Source of the DNA: an uncultured Lachnospiraceae bacterium
Lineage (GTDB): Bacteria; Bacillota; Clostridia; Lachnospirales; Lachnospiraceae
Direction: 5' to 3'
Assembly: GCA_937910785.1 (NCBI GenBank)
Contig: CALDLG010000003.1
Coordinates: 1-14,226, forward strand
Length of the DNA: 14,226 nucleotides
Below, piece by piece: positions 1-6,616 of the stretch. The notes beneath the pieces are model-generated. The model did not search any database and was not told the DNA's origin. It was given only the letters and a program-made list of their open reading frames with translations. Position 1 is the stretch's first letter, and each line of letters starts with the position of its first letter. Made by a program: the position numbers and the translations under genes.

Positions 1-701
1 TTGCCATGTTTGCGGCGGGACGTAACTTCGAGCAGGTTCGTAATTCTATCGGCTATCCGCATCTGAATGTAAAGATCGGCGGAACCCATGCCGGTATTAC
101 GGTAGGGGAAGATGGAGCAACCCATCAGTGTAACGAGGATGTGGCATTGATGAGAACCATTCCGGGCATGACGGTTATCGTGCCGGCAGATGATGTGGAA
201 GCGAAAGCGGCTGTCAGAGCGGCGATCGAAATGGAAGGCCCCGTCTATCTGAGATTCGGCCGTGCGGCGGTTCCGGTCATTAACGACAGACCCGATTACC
301 GCTTCGAAATCGGAAAAGGCGTGCTGTTAAAGGAAGGAACTGATGTAACGATCGTTGCCAGCGGCATTACGGTGGCATCCGCCCTTGAAGCGGCGGAAAT
401 GCTTGCGGCGGACGGAATCAGCGCAGAAGTCATTAACATACATACAATTAAACCGCTCGATAAAGATCTGATCATCGCATCCGCGAAGAAAACCGGAAAG
501 GTAGTGACTGCGGAAGAGCACAGTGTAATCGGCGGCCTTGGCAGCGCCGTATGCGACTGCCTGTCTGAGAATCATCCGACGCGCGTGTTGAAGATCGGTA
601 TGCAGGATGTATTCGGTGAATCCGGTACGGCTGCGGCACTGATAGAAAAGTACGGTCTGGACGGTAAAGGCATCTATGCGAAAGTAAAAGAATTTGTATA
701 A
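1..701 (+). CDS. Transketolase, C-terminal subunit (5' end outside the window)
   Basis: The reading frame is open from the left edge (the first full codon is at 3), so the ATG at 6 is probably internal and the true start lies upstream. The visible 231 residues match the pyrimidine-binding and C-terminal domains of transketolase in its split form, where the N- and C-terminal halves are separate proteins: GGTHAGITVGEDGATHQ, a conserved-looking MRTIPGMTVIVPAD stretch, a VYLRFGR motif, and a C-terminal domain with VTAEEHSVIGGLGSAV. Split subunits are typically near 310 residues, so roughly 80 are missing. Transketolase moves two-carbon units in the non-oxidative pentose phosphate pathway using thiamine diphosphate; the N-terminal subunit gene would be expected just upstream. 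Ribulose-phosphate epimerase follows 63 bases later, the same pathway, so the two are probably co-transcribed. A DXS-like enzyme is less likely given the length and this neighbour. Confidence 0.93.
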   Translation, partial: AMFAAGRNFEQVRNSIGYPHLNVKIGGTHAGITVGEDGATHQCNEDVALMRTIPGMTVIVPADDVEAKAAVRAAIEMEGPVYLRFGRAAVPVINDRPDYRFEIGKGVLLKEGTDVTIVASGITVASALEAAEMLAADGISAEVINIHTIKPLDKDLIIASAKKTGKVVTAEEHSVIGGLGSAVCDCLSENHPTRVLKIGMQDVFGESGTAAALIEKYGLDGKGIYAKVKEFV

Positions 702-706
702 CAGGA

Positions 707-747
707 CAGTGTGAAGAAGGTTCGCTTTGCGGACCTTTCTCACACTG
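707..747 (+). promoter_or_regulatory. Stem-loop between the transketolase and epimerase genes
   Basis: An imperfect inverted repeat: CAGTGTGA at 707-714 pairs with TCACACTG at 740-747, followed by a small mismatch and a second helix (AAGGTTC with GGACCTT), with a loop near TTTG. It ends directly before the epimerase ribosome binding site (GGAGGAGGGG, about 749-758). No run of T follows, so it is not a normal intrinsic terminator. It may stabilise or process the message or affect epimerase translation; that role is inference. Confidence 0.55.
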
Positions 748-764
748 CGGAGGAGGGGCCTATT

Positions 765-1424
765 ATGAAGAAAATTTTATCGCCGTCTATTCTCGCGGCG
801 GATTTCGGAATTCTCGGAAGGCAGATTGCGGAGGCGGATGAGGCGGGAGCGGAATACATCCATATCGACGTGATGGACGGTGTATTCGTGCCGTCGATTT
901 CTTTCGGCATGCCGGTTATCTCGTCGATCAGACCGTTGACGAAACGGATTTTCGATGTTCATCTGATGATCGTGGAACCGGAACGATATATCGGGGAATT
1001 CGCCAAATGCGGGGCAGACAGCATTACCTTTCATCTGGAAGCCTCCAAAGATGTAAGCGGTGTAATCGACATGATTCACCGTGCAGGATGCAGGGCAGGT
1101 CTTTCCATTAAGCCCGCGACTCCGGTGGAAGCCGTAAGGCCGTATCTTGAGAAGCTGGACATGCTTCTGATCATGACAGTGGAGCCGGGATTCGGAGGCC
1201 AGAAATATATTCCCGCCTCCACGAAGCGCATACGGGAGGCGCACCTGATGGCCCAAAATGCGGGGCTTGATCTGGATATTCAGGTGGACGGCGGCATCAC
1301 GACCGGGAATGTATCGGTGGTTCTCAATGCGGGTGCCAATGTAATTGTTGCGGGTTCCTCGGTTTTTCATGGAAATATAGGAGAGAACGTCGAACAATAT
1401 CTGGAAATTTTTTCGCGGGAATGA
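765..1424 (+). CDS. rpe: Ribulose-phosphate 3-epimerase
   Basis: A 219-residue protein, the normal length for the family. It interconverts D-ribulose 5-phosphate and D-xylulose 5-phosphate in the pentose phosphate pathway (cytoplasm). The family signatures are complete: SPSILAADF at the N terminus, metal ligands H33 and D35 in HIDVMDG, H66 in FDVHLM, the MTVEPGFGGQ loop (137-146) and D175 in VDGGI. The frame is open back to a GTG at 711, but the ATG at 765 is chosen because the protein then starts at the usual MKKILSPSIL and a strong GGAGGAGGGG site lies 6 bases upstream; the upstream codons run through the stem-loop. It sits downstream of the transketolase subunit and 68 bases before the aminopeptidase gene, with no terminator seen between. 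Confidence 0.96.
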   Translation: MKKILSPSILAADFGILGRQIAEADEAGAEYIHIDVMDGVFVPSISFGMPVISSIRPLTKRIFDVHLMIVEPERYIGEFAKCGADSITFHLEASKDVSGVIDMIHRAGCRAGLSIKPATPVEAVRPYLEKLDMLLIMTVEPGFGGQKYIPASTKRIREAHLMAQNAGLDLDIQVDGGITTGNVSVVLNAGANVIVAGSSVFHGNIGENVEQYLEIFSRE

Positions 1425-1492
1425 GGTCCGGAGAGAAACGGCATTTAAAATACCCGCCGAAAAGGGCCGGGAGACAGGGATGAAAAGGTAGA

Positions 1493-2365
1493 ATGAAAAA
1501 ACTGGGAAGAAACGATCCGTGCTGGTGTCAGAGCGGGCGTAAATATAAAAGCTGTCATATGGCTTTCGATGAAAAAATACAGCAGTATGCGCTGGAAGGC
1601 CATATGGTTCCGACACATGACATTATTAAGACGAAAGAACAGATTGAGGGAATCAGAGAAAGCAGTAAGATTAATATTGCGGTGCTGGATTATGTGGCGG
1701 AAAATATACGGATTGGAATGTCTACCGAAGAGATTGACCGTCTTGTTTATGAGAAAACAACGCAGATGGGAGGGATTCCCGCATCGCTCGGATATGACGG
1801 ATTTCCCAAAAGCGTATGCACTTCGTTGAACGAGCAGGTCTGTCATGGTATTCCTTCCGAAGAGGTTATTCTGAAAGACGGTGACATTGTGAACGTGGAC
1901 GCTTCCACGATCTATCATGGATATTTTTCGGACTCCTCCAGAATGTTCATGCTCGGAGATGTTGCCCCGGAAACAGTGAGGCTCGTGGAAACGGCGCATA
2001 AATGCCTGGAAATTGGTCTGGAACAGGTAAGGCCGTGGAACTTTCTGGGCGATATGGCGCAGGCAATTAACGATTTTGCGAAGGAGAACGGTTACTCCAT
2101 CGTAAGGGAAATCGGCGGACACGGTGTTGGTCTGGAATTTCACGAAGAACCTTTTGTCAGTTATGTGACGCGCCGGGGAACGGAGATGCTGATGGCGCCG
2201 GGGATGGTCTTTACGATTGAACCGATGGTAAACATGGGCAGGGCGGATGTCTGTATTGACGATGATGACGGGTGGACCGTCTATGCGGAAGATGGAAAGC
2301 CTTCCGCACAGTGGGAAATCACAGTGGCGGTGACAGAGGACGGGTATGAAATTCTTACCTGGTAA
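1493..2365 (+). CDS. map: Type I methionine aminopeptidase with N-terminal SEC-C zinc motif
   Basis: A 290-residue enzyme that removes the initiator methionine from nascent proteins. All five metal ligands of the pita-bread fold can be placed: D136 (NVDAS), D147 (YFSDSSR), H210 (GGHGVG), E243 (FTIEPM) and E275 (QWEITV); H118 in VCHGIP is the substrate-site histidine. The first 22 residues carry a SEC-C motif with ligands C10, C12, C21 and H22 (CxCx8CH), like the zinc tail of SecA. Plain type I enzymes are about 250-265 residues, so the extra length is this extension plus a linker of about 20 residues. Such fusions are known in Clostridia and may tether the enzyme to the ribosome (inference). 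The start is supported by AAAAGGT a few bases upstream. It is the last gene of the unit and is followed by a terminator. Confidence 0.95.
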   Translation: MKKLGRNDPCWCQSGRKYKSCHMAFDEKIQQYALEGHMVPTHDIIKTKEQIEGIRESSKINIAVLDYVAENIRIGMSTEEIDRLVYEKTTQMGGIPASLGYDGFPKSVCTSLNEQVCHGIPSEEVILKDGDIVNVDASTIYHGYFSDSSRMFMLGDVAPETVRLVETAHKCLEIGLEQVRPWNFLGDMAQAINDFAKENGYSIVREIGGHGVGLEFHEEPFVSYVTRRGTEMLMAPGMVFTIEPMVNMGRADVCIDDDDGWTVYAEDGKPSAQWEITVAVTEDGYEILTW

Positions 2366-2404
2366 AAATGGAAAAATACATTTTTATAATTGACTTTTGA
2401 CATG

Positions 2405-2454
2405 TAAAAAGCCGGAAGACATCGGACATAGAGGTGTTTTTTCGGCTCTTTTTC
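2405..2454 (+). terminator. Intrinsic terminator after map
   Basis: AGCCGGAAGACA (2409-2421 region) pairs, with G-U pairs and one bulged base, with TGTTTTTTCGGCT ending at 2447. A CTCTTTTTC tract follows at 2446-2454. It lies 45 bases after the aminopeptidase stop and closes the transketolase-epimerase-aminopeptidase unit. Confidence 0.75.
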
Positions 2455-2462
2455 AAAAAAAT

Positions 2463-2520
2463 TTGTTAAAATTTCCGATATTGCATTTATAAAATAATTC
2501 TGATATCGTACCTATACAAT
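2463..2520 (+). promoter_or_regulatory. Weak candidate promoter region for the coiled-coil gene
   Basis: The AT-rich gap behind the terminator has possible elements: TTGTTA at 2463-2468 with TATAAA at 2488-2493 (a long 19-base spacer), and a separate -10-like TATACAAT at 2513-2520 without a convincing -35. A promoter should exist here because the preceding unit is terminated, but the sequence does not decide which elements are used. Confidence 0.25.
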
Positions 2521-2624
2521 CTTTTGAAGTCATTCATATCTGAGCTCAAGTAATTTGGCGATTCGCCATGATTCCAAACGATTTGATACTAAAATGCGGT
2601 AACTTACGGAAGGAGTGCGTAAAA

Positions 2625-3632
2625 ATGAGAGAATTTATGACAAAAGTGTCGGATTTTATTGACGAGAGGAGAAATGATCCCGAAAAGAACGGAAGCTTTC
2701 TTGTATTGTGCGTAATCGGAATGGCGATGCTCGTCAGTATCGTTCTGTGTCTGCTGCTGCTTTGGCATAAAAACGGGAACGGAGAACAAAATATGAAGGC
2801 GGAGGTTTTTGAGGAAACACCGGATGTAATGCTTACGGAAAATCCGGTGGATGGAGAACTGAAGATGCAGTATCTGACGGATATTGAGTATTTTGAGGAA
2901 AAAATTAAAGAACTGTCCGGGTCCATGACGAGAATCAGTGAAATGCTGGAAACGACTACAGCGGCGTCTATGGAAGAAAATCCGGCGCTGCGGGAGCAGA
3001 TTAAGGAAATCGGAGAAAGTATTACGGGTCTGCTGACAAAGCTGCAAAATACCCAGAGCACACTGCATGATCTGAACGACCTGGTGAATGTAATGGACGA
3101 GAAAACGATTCCGCTCATTCAGGGACAGATTGTGGAAATCGAAAAGCATATGGGCTTTGTGAGCGCGGATATTTCGGATATTTATGGAAAGATCGATGCA
3201 CTGGAAACGACGGACAGAGAGCTGAAAATCAAGATAAGAGAAATACAGGGCGCCTTAAAGTCATCTGTCGAACAGAATGTTACGGATATTACGAATCGGT
3301 TTGAAAGCATGAGTCATCAGATACAACAGCTGCTTGCGCAGTTTGAGGATGCCAGGCAGAAGCTGAATGACACACAGAATCAGGTAGAGGATACGAAGAA
3401 ACAGCTTGGTGACACACAGAATCAGGTGGAGGATACGAGAAAGCAGCTTGGAGATACGCAGAACCAGGTAGAGGACACGAGGAAGCAGCTTGGAGATACG
3501 CAGGGGCAGGTGGAAGACACGAGGAAACAGTTAGATAATACACAGGACCGGCTTTCAAGGATCGATGCGCAGATGCTGCGATACCGATATGATGAAACGG
3601 ACCATACGCTGTACCTGTATGAGAATGAATAG
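2625..3632 (+). CDS. Single-pass membrane protein with long repeat-containing coiled coil
   Basis: Not a family I recognise. From the ATG at 2625 it is 335 residues; this start is preferred over the in-frame ATG at 2568 because GGAAGGAG (2608-2615) sits 9 bases upstream. Layout: charged cytoplasmic N terminus (1-22), one membrane segment (about 24-47, rich in L, V, I) followed by WHKNGNG, then an acidic stretch, then predicted helical coiled coil from about 85 to 320. Residues 247-316 are five 14-residue units with consensus LGDTQNQVEDTRKQ. The short C-terminal tail is polar and ends YLYENE. With no cleavage-type signal peptide, a membrane-anchored protein with an extracellular rod is the simplest topology (inference). 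It is a lone gene, with a terminator before it and a hairpin after it. A role in the envelope or in spacing at the cell surface is possible; nothing specific can be claimed. Confidence 0.85.
   Translation: MREFMTKVSDFIDERRNDPEKNGSFLVLCVIGMAMLVSIVLCLLLLWHKNGNGEQNMKAEVFEETPDVMLTENPVDGELKMQYLTDIEYFEEKIKELSGSMTRISEMLETTTAASMEENPALREQIKEIGESITGLLTKLQNTQSTLHDLNDLVNVMDEKTIPLIQGQIVEIEKHMGFVSADISDIYGKIDALETTDRELKIKIREIQGALKSSVEQNVTDITNRFESMSHQIQQLLAQFEDARQKLNDTQNQVEDTKKQLGDTQNQVEDTRKQLGDTQNQVEDTRKQLGDTQGQVEDTRKQLDNTQDRLSRIDAQMLRYRYDETDHTLYLYENE
3363..3572 (+). repeat. Five 42-bp in-frame tandem repeats
   Basis: Units start at 3363, 3405, 3447, 3489 and 3531. Units 2-4 are closely similar (CTTGG followed by GATACGCAG or GACACACAG, then CAGGT and GAGGA/GAAGA), unit 1 diverges at its start and the fifth is degenerate. 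Each encodes 14 residues, exactly two heptads, with L or V at the first position of each heptad and T at the fourth. Confidence 0.9.
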
Positions 3633-3660
3633 GCGGCACGCCGGATTTCTTACACAGGAA

Positions 3661-3706
3661 AACGGAAGAATACGGTAGATGATCAGATCTCATGTATTCT
3701 TCCGTT
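3661..3706. terminator. Hairpin between convergent genes, probable bidirectional terminator
   Basis: AACGGAAGAATAC (3661-3673) is perfectly complementary to GTATTCTTCCGTT (3694-3706), a 13-bp stem, with a further ATGA/TCAT pairing inside the loop. It sits 28 bases after the coiled-coil stop and 18 bases beyond the stop of the minus-strand gene. T tracts are weak on both sides (TTTTCC on the minus strand), so termination is inferred mainly from stem strength and position. Confidence 0.55.
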
Positions 3707-3724
3707 CCGGTCAGTAAATTTTAA

Positions 3725-4027
3725 TTACCCGGAAATTGAAGGGAGATTTCCGAGATTGTTGTTTTCGGAACCGTCGGGAAGCGACTTTAAATATTCCGTA
3801 TCCTTTCGGTGCGCGATTCCGACTCCTTTGATTTCGCCGTCTTTCGCAAGGGCAACGCCTTCTTCTTTGGAGACGGTTGTTCCGTCGGATAACTGATATC
3901 CATTGATACGGCCGCTGCTCTTTACAAGGCCGACAATTTCCCTGGCATCGCTTTTGGGCTGGGGAATATCGTCGAGTGTATTTCTTGCGAGAGCTTCGCC
4001 GAATGTGTCTTTATCAATATCTTTCAT
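3725..4027 (-). CDS. Small DUF3892-like protein
   Basis: A 100-residue protein on the minus strand. The start at 4027 (MKDIDKDTF) is preferred over the upstream ATG at 4051 because GGAGGA lies at 4034-4039, about 6 bases away, and because the longer form would read through an inverted repeat. The central part, IVGLVKSSGRINGYQLSDG then SKEEGVALAKDGEIKGVGIAH, and the tail YLKSLPDGSENNNLGNLP, resemble the DUF3892 family from memory: a small beta-rich domain with an S-x-EE-x-hydrophobic-x-x-A segment and a C-terminal N-N-L motif. The function of that family is unknown. There is no signal peptide or membrane segment. It is monocistronic, convergent with the coiled-coil gene and divergent from the T-box promoter. 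Confidence 0.8.
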   Translation of the reverse strand: MKDIDKDTFGEALARNTLDDIPQPKSDAREIVGLVKSSGRINGYQLSDGTTVSKEEGVALAKDGEIKGVGIAHRKDTEYLKSLPDGSENNNLGNLPSISG

Positions 4028-4043
4028 GAAAAGTCCTCCGTTT

Positions 4044-4062
4044 CTGTTCATCTCATGAACAG
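4044..4062 (-). promoter_or_regulatory. Perfect inverted repeat upstream of the DUF3892-like gene
   Basis: CTGTTCAT (4044-4051) and ATGAACAG (4055-4062) form an 8-bp perfect dyad with a 3-base centre. On the minus strand it ends about 4 bases before the GGAGGA site of the gene starting at 4027. It could be an operator or an mRNA hairpin near the ribosome binding site; the sequence does not decide. Confidence 0.5.
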
Positions 4063-4115
4063 GAATAGTTTATGCGGGAGGGAGAAATCTATTCGCGGCG
4101 CATGCAATCCCCCGA

Positions 4116-4144
4116 TTGACAACATAAAATCTTTGTGATAGGCT
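4116..4144 (+). promoter_or_regulatory. Promoter of the metG T-box transcript
   Basis: A perfect -35 TTGACA at 4116-4121, a 17-base spacer, and -10 TAGGCT at 4139-4144 (first two and last bases match). The predicted transcript start is near 4151, about 20 bases before the first T-box helix. The -10 is poor, but the exact -35, the spacing and the position before the leader agree. Confidence 0.7.
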
Positions 4145-4150
4145 AACAAT

Positions 4151-4458
4151 ATATTGAAAAAAGCAATGACGAAGAGAGTAAGTATGCGAATTCCGTACAG
4201 AGAACGTCCCGCTGCACACAGGGCCCGTTTATTTTGCAGCTGCTGAGAGGGAGGAAGAAGGAACATACTGAAGATGGCTTCTGAGCAGTGTGCCCGAACT
4301 GTGTGTAAGGGTGCAACAGGTTCCGCCTGTTATAGCGGCAGAGTATCGGAAGGTACTTGGTGAGGCATATATCCGCGAGGATATGGCGAAAAGAAGTGGT
4401 AACACGGTTTGATAGCCGTCTTCTTATATTTTAACAGAATATGAGAAGGCGGTTTTTT
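4151..4458 (+). promoter_or_regulatory. Methionine-specific T-box leader (tRNA-Met-sensing riboswitch)
   Basis: It reads charging of tRNA-Met and controls read-through into metG. Stem I: GAAG (4171-4174) pairs with CTTC (4278-4281); AGTATG (4181-4186) pairs with CATACT (4264-4269); between them the specifier loop has AGAGTA on the 5' side and GAAGATGG on the 3' side, so the specifier codon is ATG (4274-4276), methionine. CAGAGA at about 4198-4203 fits the upper stem I bulge. AACAGG/CCTGTT (4315-4320, 4326-4331) plus CCGC (4323-4326) with GCGG (4335-4338) gives a IIA/B-type pseudoknot. Two more hairpins: AGTATC-GGAA-GGTACT and ATATCC-GCGA-GGATAT (4369-4384). Antiterminator: AGAAG (4392-4396) and ACGG (4404-4407) pair with CCGT and CTTCT (4416-4424), leaving the 7-base T-box bulge TGGTAAC (4397-4403). 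TGGT complements the ACCA end of tRNA-Met. Confidence 0.93.
4416..4458 (+). terminator. T-box-controlled intrinsic terminator
   Basis: A 15-bp stem, 4416-4430 with 4438-4452 (two G-U pairs), a 7-base loop TTAACAG, and six T at 4453-4458. Its 5' arm includes CCGTCTTCT, which is also the 3' arm of the antiterminator, so the two structures are mutually exclusive. Confidence 0.93.
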
Positions 4459-4518
4459 AATAAAAGCATTGTGCCGCTTCCGGGTACCGGAAATTATTGC
4501 AGGAAAGGAAGAAAGGAC

Positions 4519-6552
4519 ATGAGCAAGGGAAAATACTATATTACAACGGCAATCGCTTATACATCCGGAAAACCTCATATCGGGAACAGCTATGAGATCG
4601 TATTGGCGGACAGCATCGCGAGATTCAGGAGAAAAGACGGATACGATGTCTTTTTTCAGACAGGAACTGATGAACATGGCCAGAAGATCGAGTTAAAGGC
4701 GCAGGAAGCGGGAATTACGCCGAAAGAGTTTGTGGATGGTGTGGCGGAGAAAATACGTTCGATCTGCGATTCCATGAATACTTCTTATGACAGATTCATC
4801 CGTACAACCGACGAATATCATGAAAAGCAGGTGCAGAAAATTTTTAAGAAGCTGTATGAGCAGGGGGACATATATAAAGGCTCCTATGAAGGACTTTACT
4901 GTACGCCCTGCGAATCCTTCTGGACGGAATCCCAGCTTGTGGACGGGAAATGCCCCGACTGCGGCAGAGAAGTAAAACCGGCCAGGGAAGAGGCTTACTT
5001 CTTTAAGATGAGCAAGTATGCGGACAGACTGATCGAGCATATCAATGCTCATCCGGAATTTATCCGGCCGGTATCCCGCAAAAATGAGATGATGAATAAT
5101 TTTCTGCTGCCGGGCTTACAGGACCTGTGCGTGTCGAGGACTTCTTTTAAATGGGGAATTCCGGTGGATTTCGACGAGAAGCATGTGGTATACGTATGGC
5201 TGGACGCGTTGACAAATTATATTACGGGCATCGGCTACGATGCTGACGGAAACTGTACGGAGCAGTATCGGAAGCTGTGGCCGGCCGATCCGCATCTGAT
5301 CGGAAAGGATATTATCCGTTTCCATACGATTTACTGGCCTATTTTCCTGATGGCGCTGGGAGAGCCGCTGCCAAAGCAGATTTTCGGGCATCCCTGGCTT
5401 TTGCAGGGCGACGGTAAGATGAGCAAGTCCAGAGGCAATGTGATCTATGCGGAGGATCTGATCAACTTTTTCGGCGTGGATGCGGTCCGCTATTTCGTAC
5501 TGCACGAGATGCCTTTTGAAAATGACGGCGTGATCACATGGGATCTGATGGTAGAGCGTTTCAATTCCGATCTTGCGAATACGCTTGGCAATCTGGTAAA
5601 CAGAACGATTTCCATGAGCAACAAATATTTTGGCGGCGTTGTGGAGAATAAAAAGGTCGGTGTGGCAGCAGGCGAAGAGGATGTGGATGACGATCTGCGG
5701 AAGGTACTGACGGAGACTTATGCGAGAGTATGCGCGAAAATGGAAGAGCTGCGGGTTGCGGATGCCATTACGGAGGTTTTTGTTTTATTCAAACGCTGTA
5801 ATAAATATATTGATGAGACGATGCCCTGGGCGCTTGCAAAGGATGAGGCGAAAAAGGACCGTCTTGCAACTGTTTTATATAATCTGCTCAACGGAATTCT
5901 GGCAGGCGCCAGCCTGTTAGAGCCTTTTATGCCGCAGACGGCTGCCCAAATCGCGGAGCAGCTGAAAACAGAGTTAATCGATTTCGCGACGCTTGAGGAG
6001 TGTGCAAAGGAGCAGGATATGGAAAGAGCGGCGGCTCTTTATCCGTCAGGCACCAGAGTAACGGATGCACCGGAGATTCTTTTCGTACGCCGGGATCTCA
6101 AGGAAGTCATGGAGAAGGTCGAAGCGATGCATGCGGAAAGAAAAGCTGCGGAGGAAAAGGACGAAACACAGGCAGGAAAAGAAAACGATGTACCGGCCGG
6201 GAAGGTGATGGATGTGGAACAAAAAGAGACGATTTCCTACGATGATTTCGCGAAGTGCCAGTTCCGGGTCGGGGAGATTCTGGAGTGTCAGGAAGTGCCC
6301 AAATCCAGAAAGCTGCTCTGCTTTAAAGTACGCATCGGATCTGAGGTAAAACAGATTCTGTCGGGAATTAAGCAGTATTACAACGCGGAGGAAATGGCAG
6401 GGAAAAAGGTAATGGTGCTGACCAATCTCGCACCCCGTCAGATTGCGGGTATGACATCGGAAGGCATGCTTCTGTCGGCGGAGGACGCGGATGGCAATCT
6501 GGCGCTGATGACGCCGGAGAGAGAGATGCCTGCAGGCGCAGAAATCTGCTGA
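4519..6552 (+). CDS. metG: Methionyl-tRNA synthetase with C-terminal tRNA-binding domain
   Basis: A 677-residue class I enzyme that charges tRNA-Met. Rossmann catalytic domain with the HIGH-type motif PHIGN (H20-N23); a zinc knuckle with C128, C131, C145 and C148; KMSKS at 300-304; then the anticodon-binding helical domain. A charged, low-complexity linker (about 535-568, rich in E and K) leads to an OB-fold tRNA-binding domain of the Trbp111/Arc1p type (about 572-677), with FRVGEI, KSRKLLCF and MTSEGMLLSA signatures. The frame is open to an ATG at 4441, but that lies inside the T-box terminator; the ATG at 4519 fits the protein family (MSKGKYYITTAIAY) and has AGGAAAGGAAGAAAGGA just upstream. 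Expression is predicted to rise when uncharged tRNA-Met accumulates. It is followed after 64 bases by a hydrolase gene with no terminator seen between. Confidence 0.97.
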   Translation: MSKGKYYITTAIAYTSGKPHIGNSYEIVLADSIARFRRKDGYDVFFQTGTDEHGQKIELKAQEAGITPKEFVDGVAEKIRSICDSMNTSYDRFIRTTDEYHEKQVQKIFKKLYEQGDIYKGSYEGLYCTPCESFWTESQLVDGKCPDCGREVKPAREEAYFFKMSKYADRLIEHINAHPEFIRPVSRKNEMMNNFLLPGLQDLCVSRTSFKWGIPVDFDEKHVVYVWLDALTNYITGIGYDADGNCTEQYRKLWPADPHLIGKDIIRFHTIYWPIFLMALGEPLPKQIFGHPWLLQGDGKMSKSRGNVIYAEDLINFFGVDAVRYFVLHEMPFENDGVITWDLMVERFNSDLANTLGNLVNRTISMSNKYFGGVVENKKVGVAAGEEDVDDDLRKVLTETYARVCAKMEELRVADAITEVFVLFKRCNKYIDETMPWALAKDEAKKDRLATVLYNLLNGILAGASLLEPFMPQTAAQIAEQLKTELIDFATLEECAKEQDMERAAALYPSGTRVTDAPEILFVRRDLKEVMEKVEAMHAERKAAEEKDETQAGKENDVPAGKVMDVEQKETISYDDFAKCQFRVGEILECQEVPKSRKLLCFKVRIGSEVKQILSGIKQYYNAEEMAGKKVMVLTNLAPRQIAGMTSEGMLLSAEDADGNLALMTPEREMPAGAEIC

Positions 6553-6616
6553 GATGAAGGGGCAGATAAGCCAGTGGAATAAAAAGGAAACAGCATAAGA
6601 AAGGCATACAATCGAA

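Noticed and set aside
777..2143. Long minus-strand open frames across rpe and map
   Set aside because: They are antisense shadows of well-supported genes with no family features.
2568..2624. Longer N terminus for the coiled-coil protein
   Set aside because: The GGAAGGAG site and spacing support the ATG at 2625; the extra 19 residues precede the ribosome site.
4048..4266. A 72-codon open frame on the minus strand
   Set aside because: It lies over the metG promoter and T-box stem I, has no ribosome binding site that I can see and no recognisable protein features; it is a shadow.
4441..4518. Longer N terminus for methionyl-tRNA synthetase
   Set aside because: The ATG at 4441 is inside the T-box terminator stem and the extra residues do not belong to the family.
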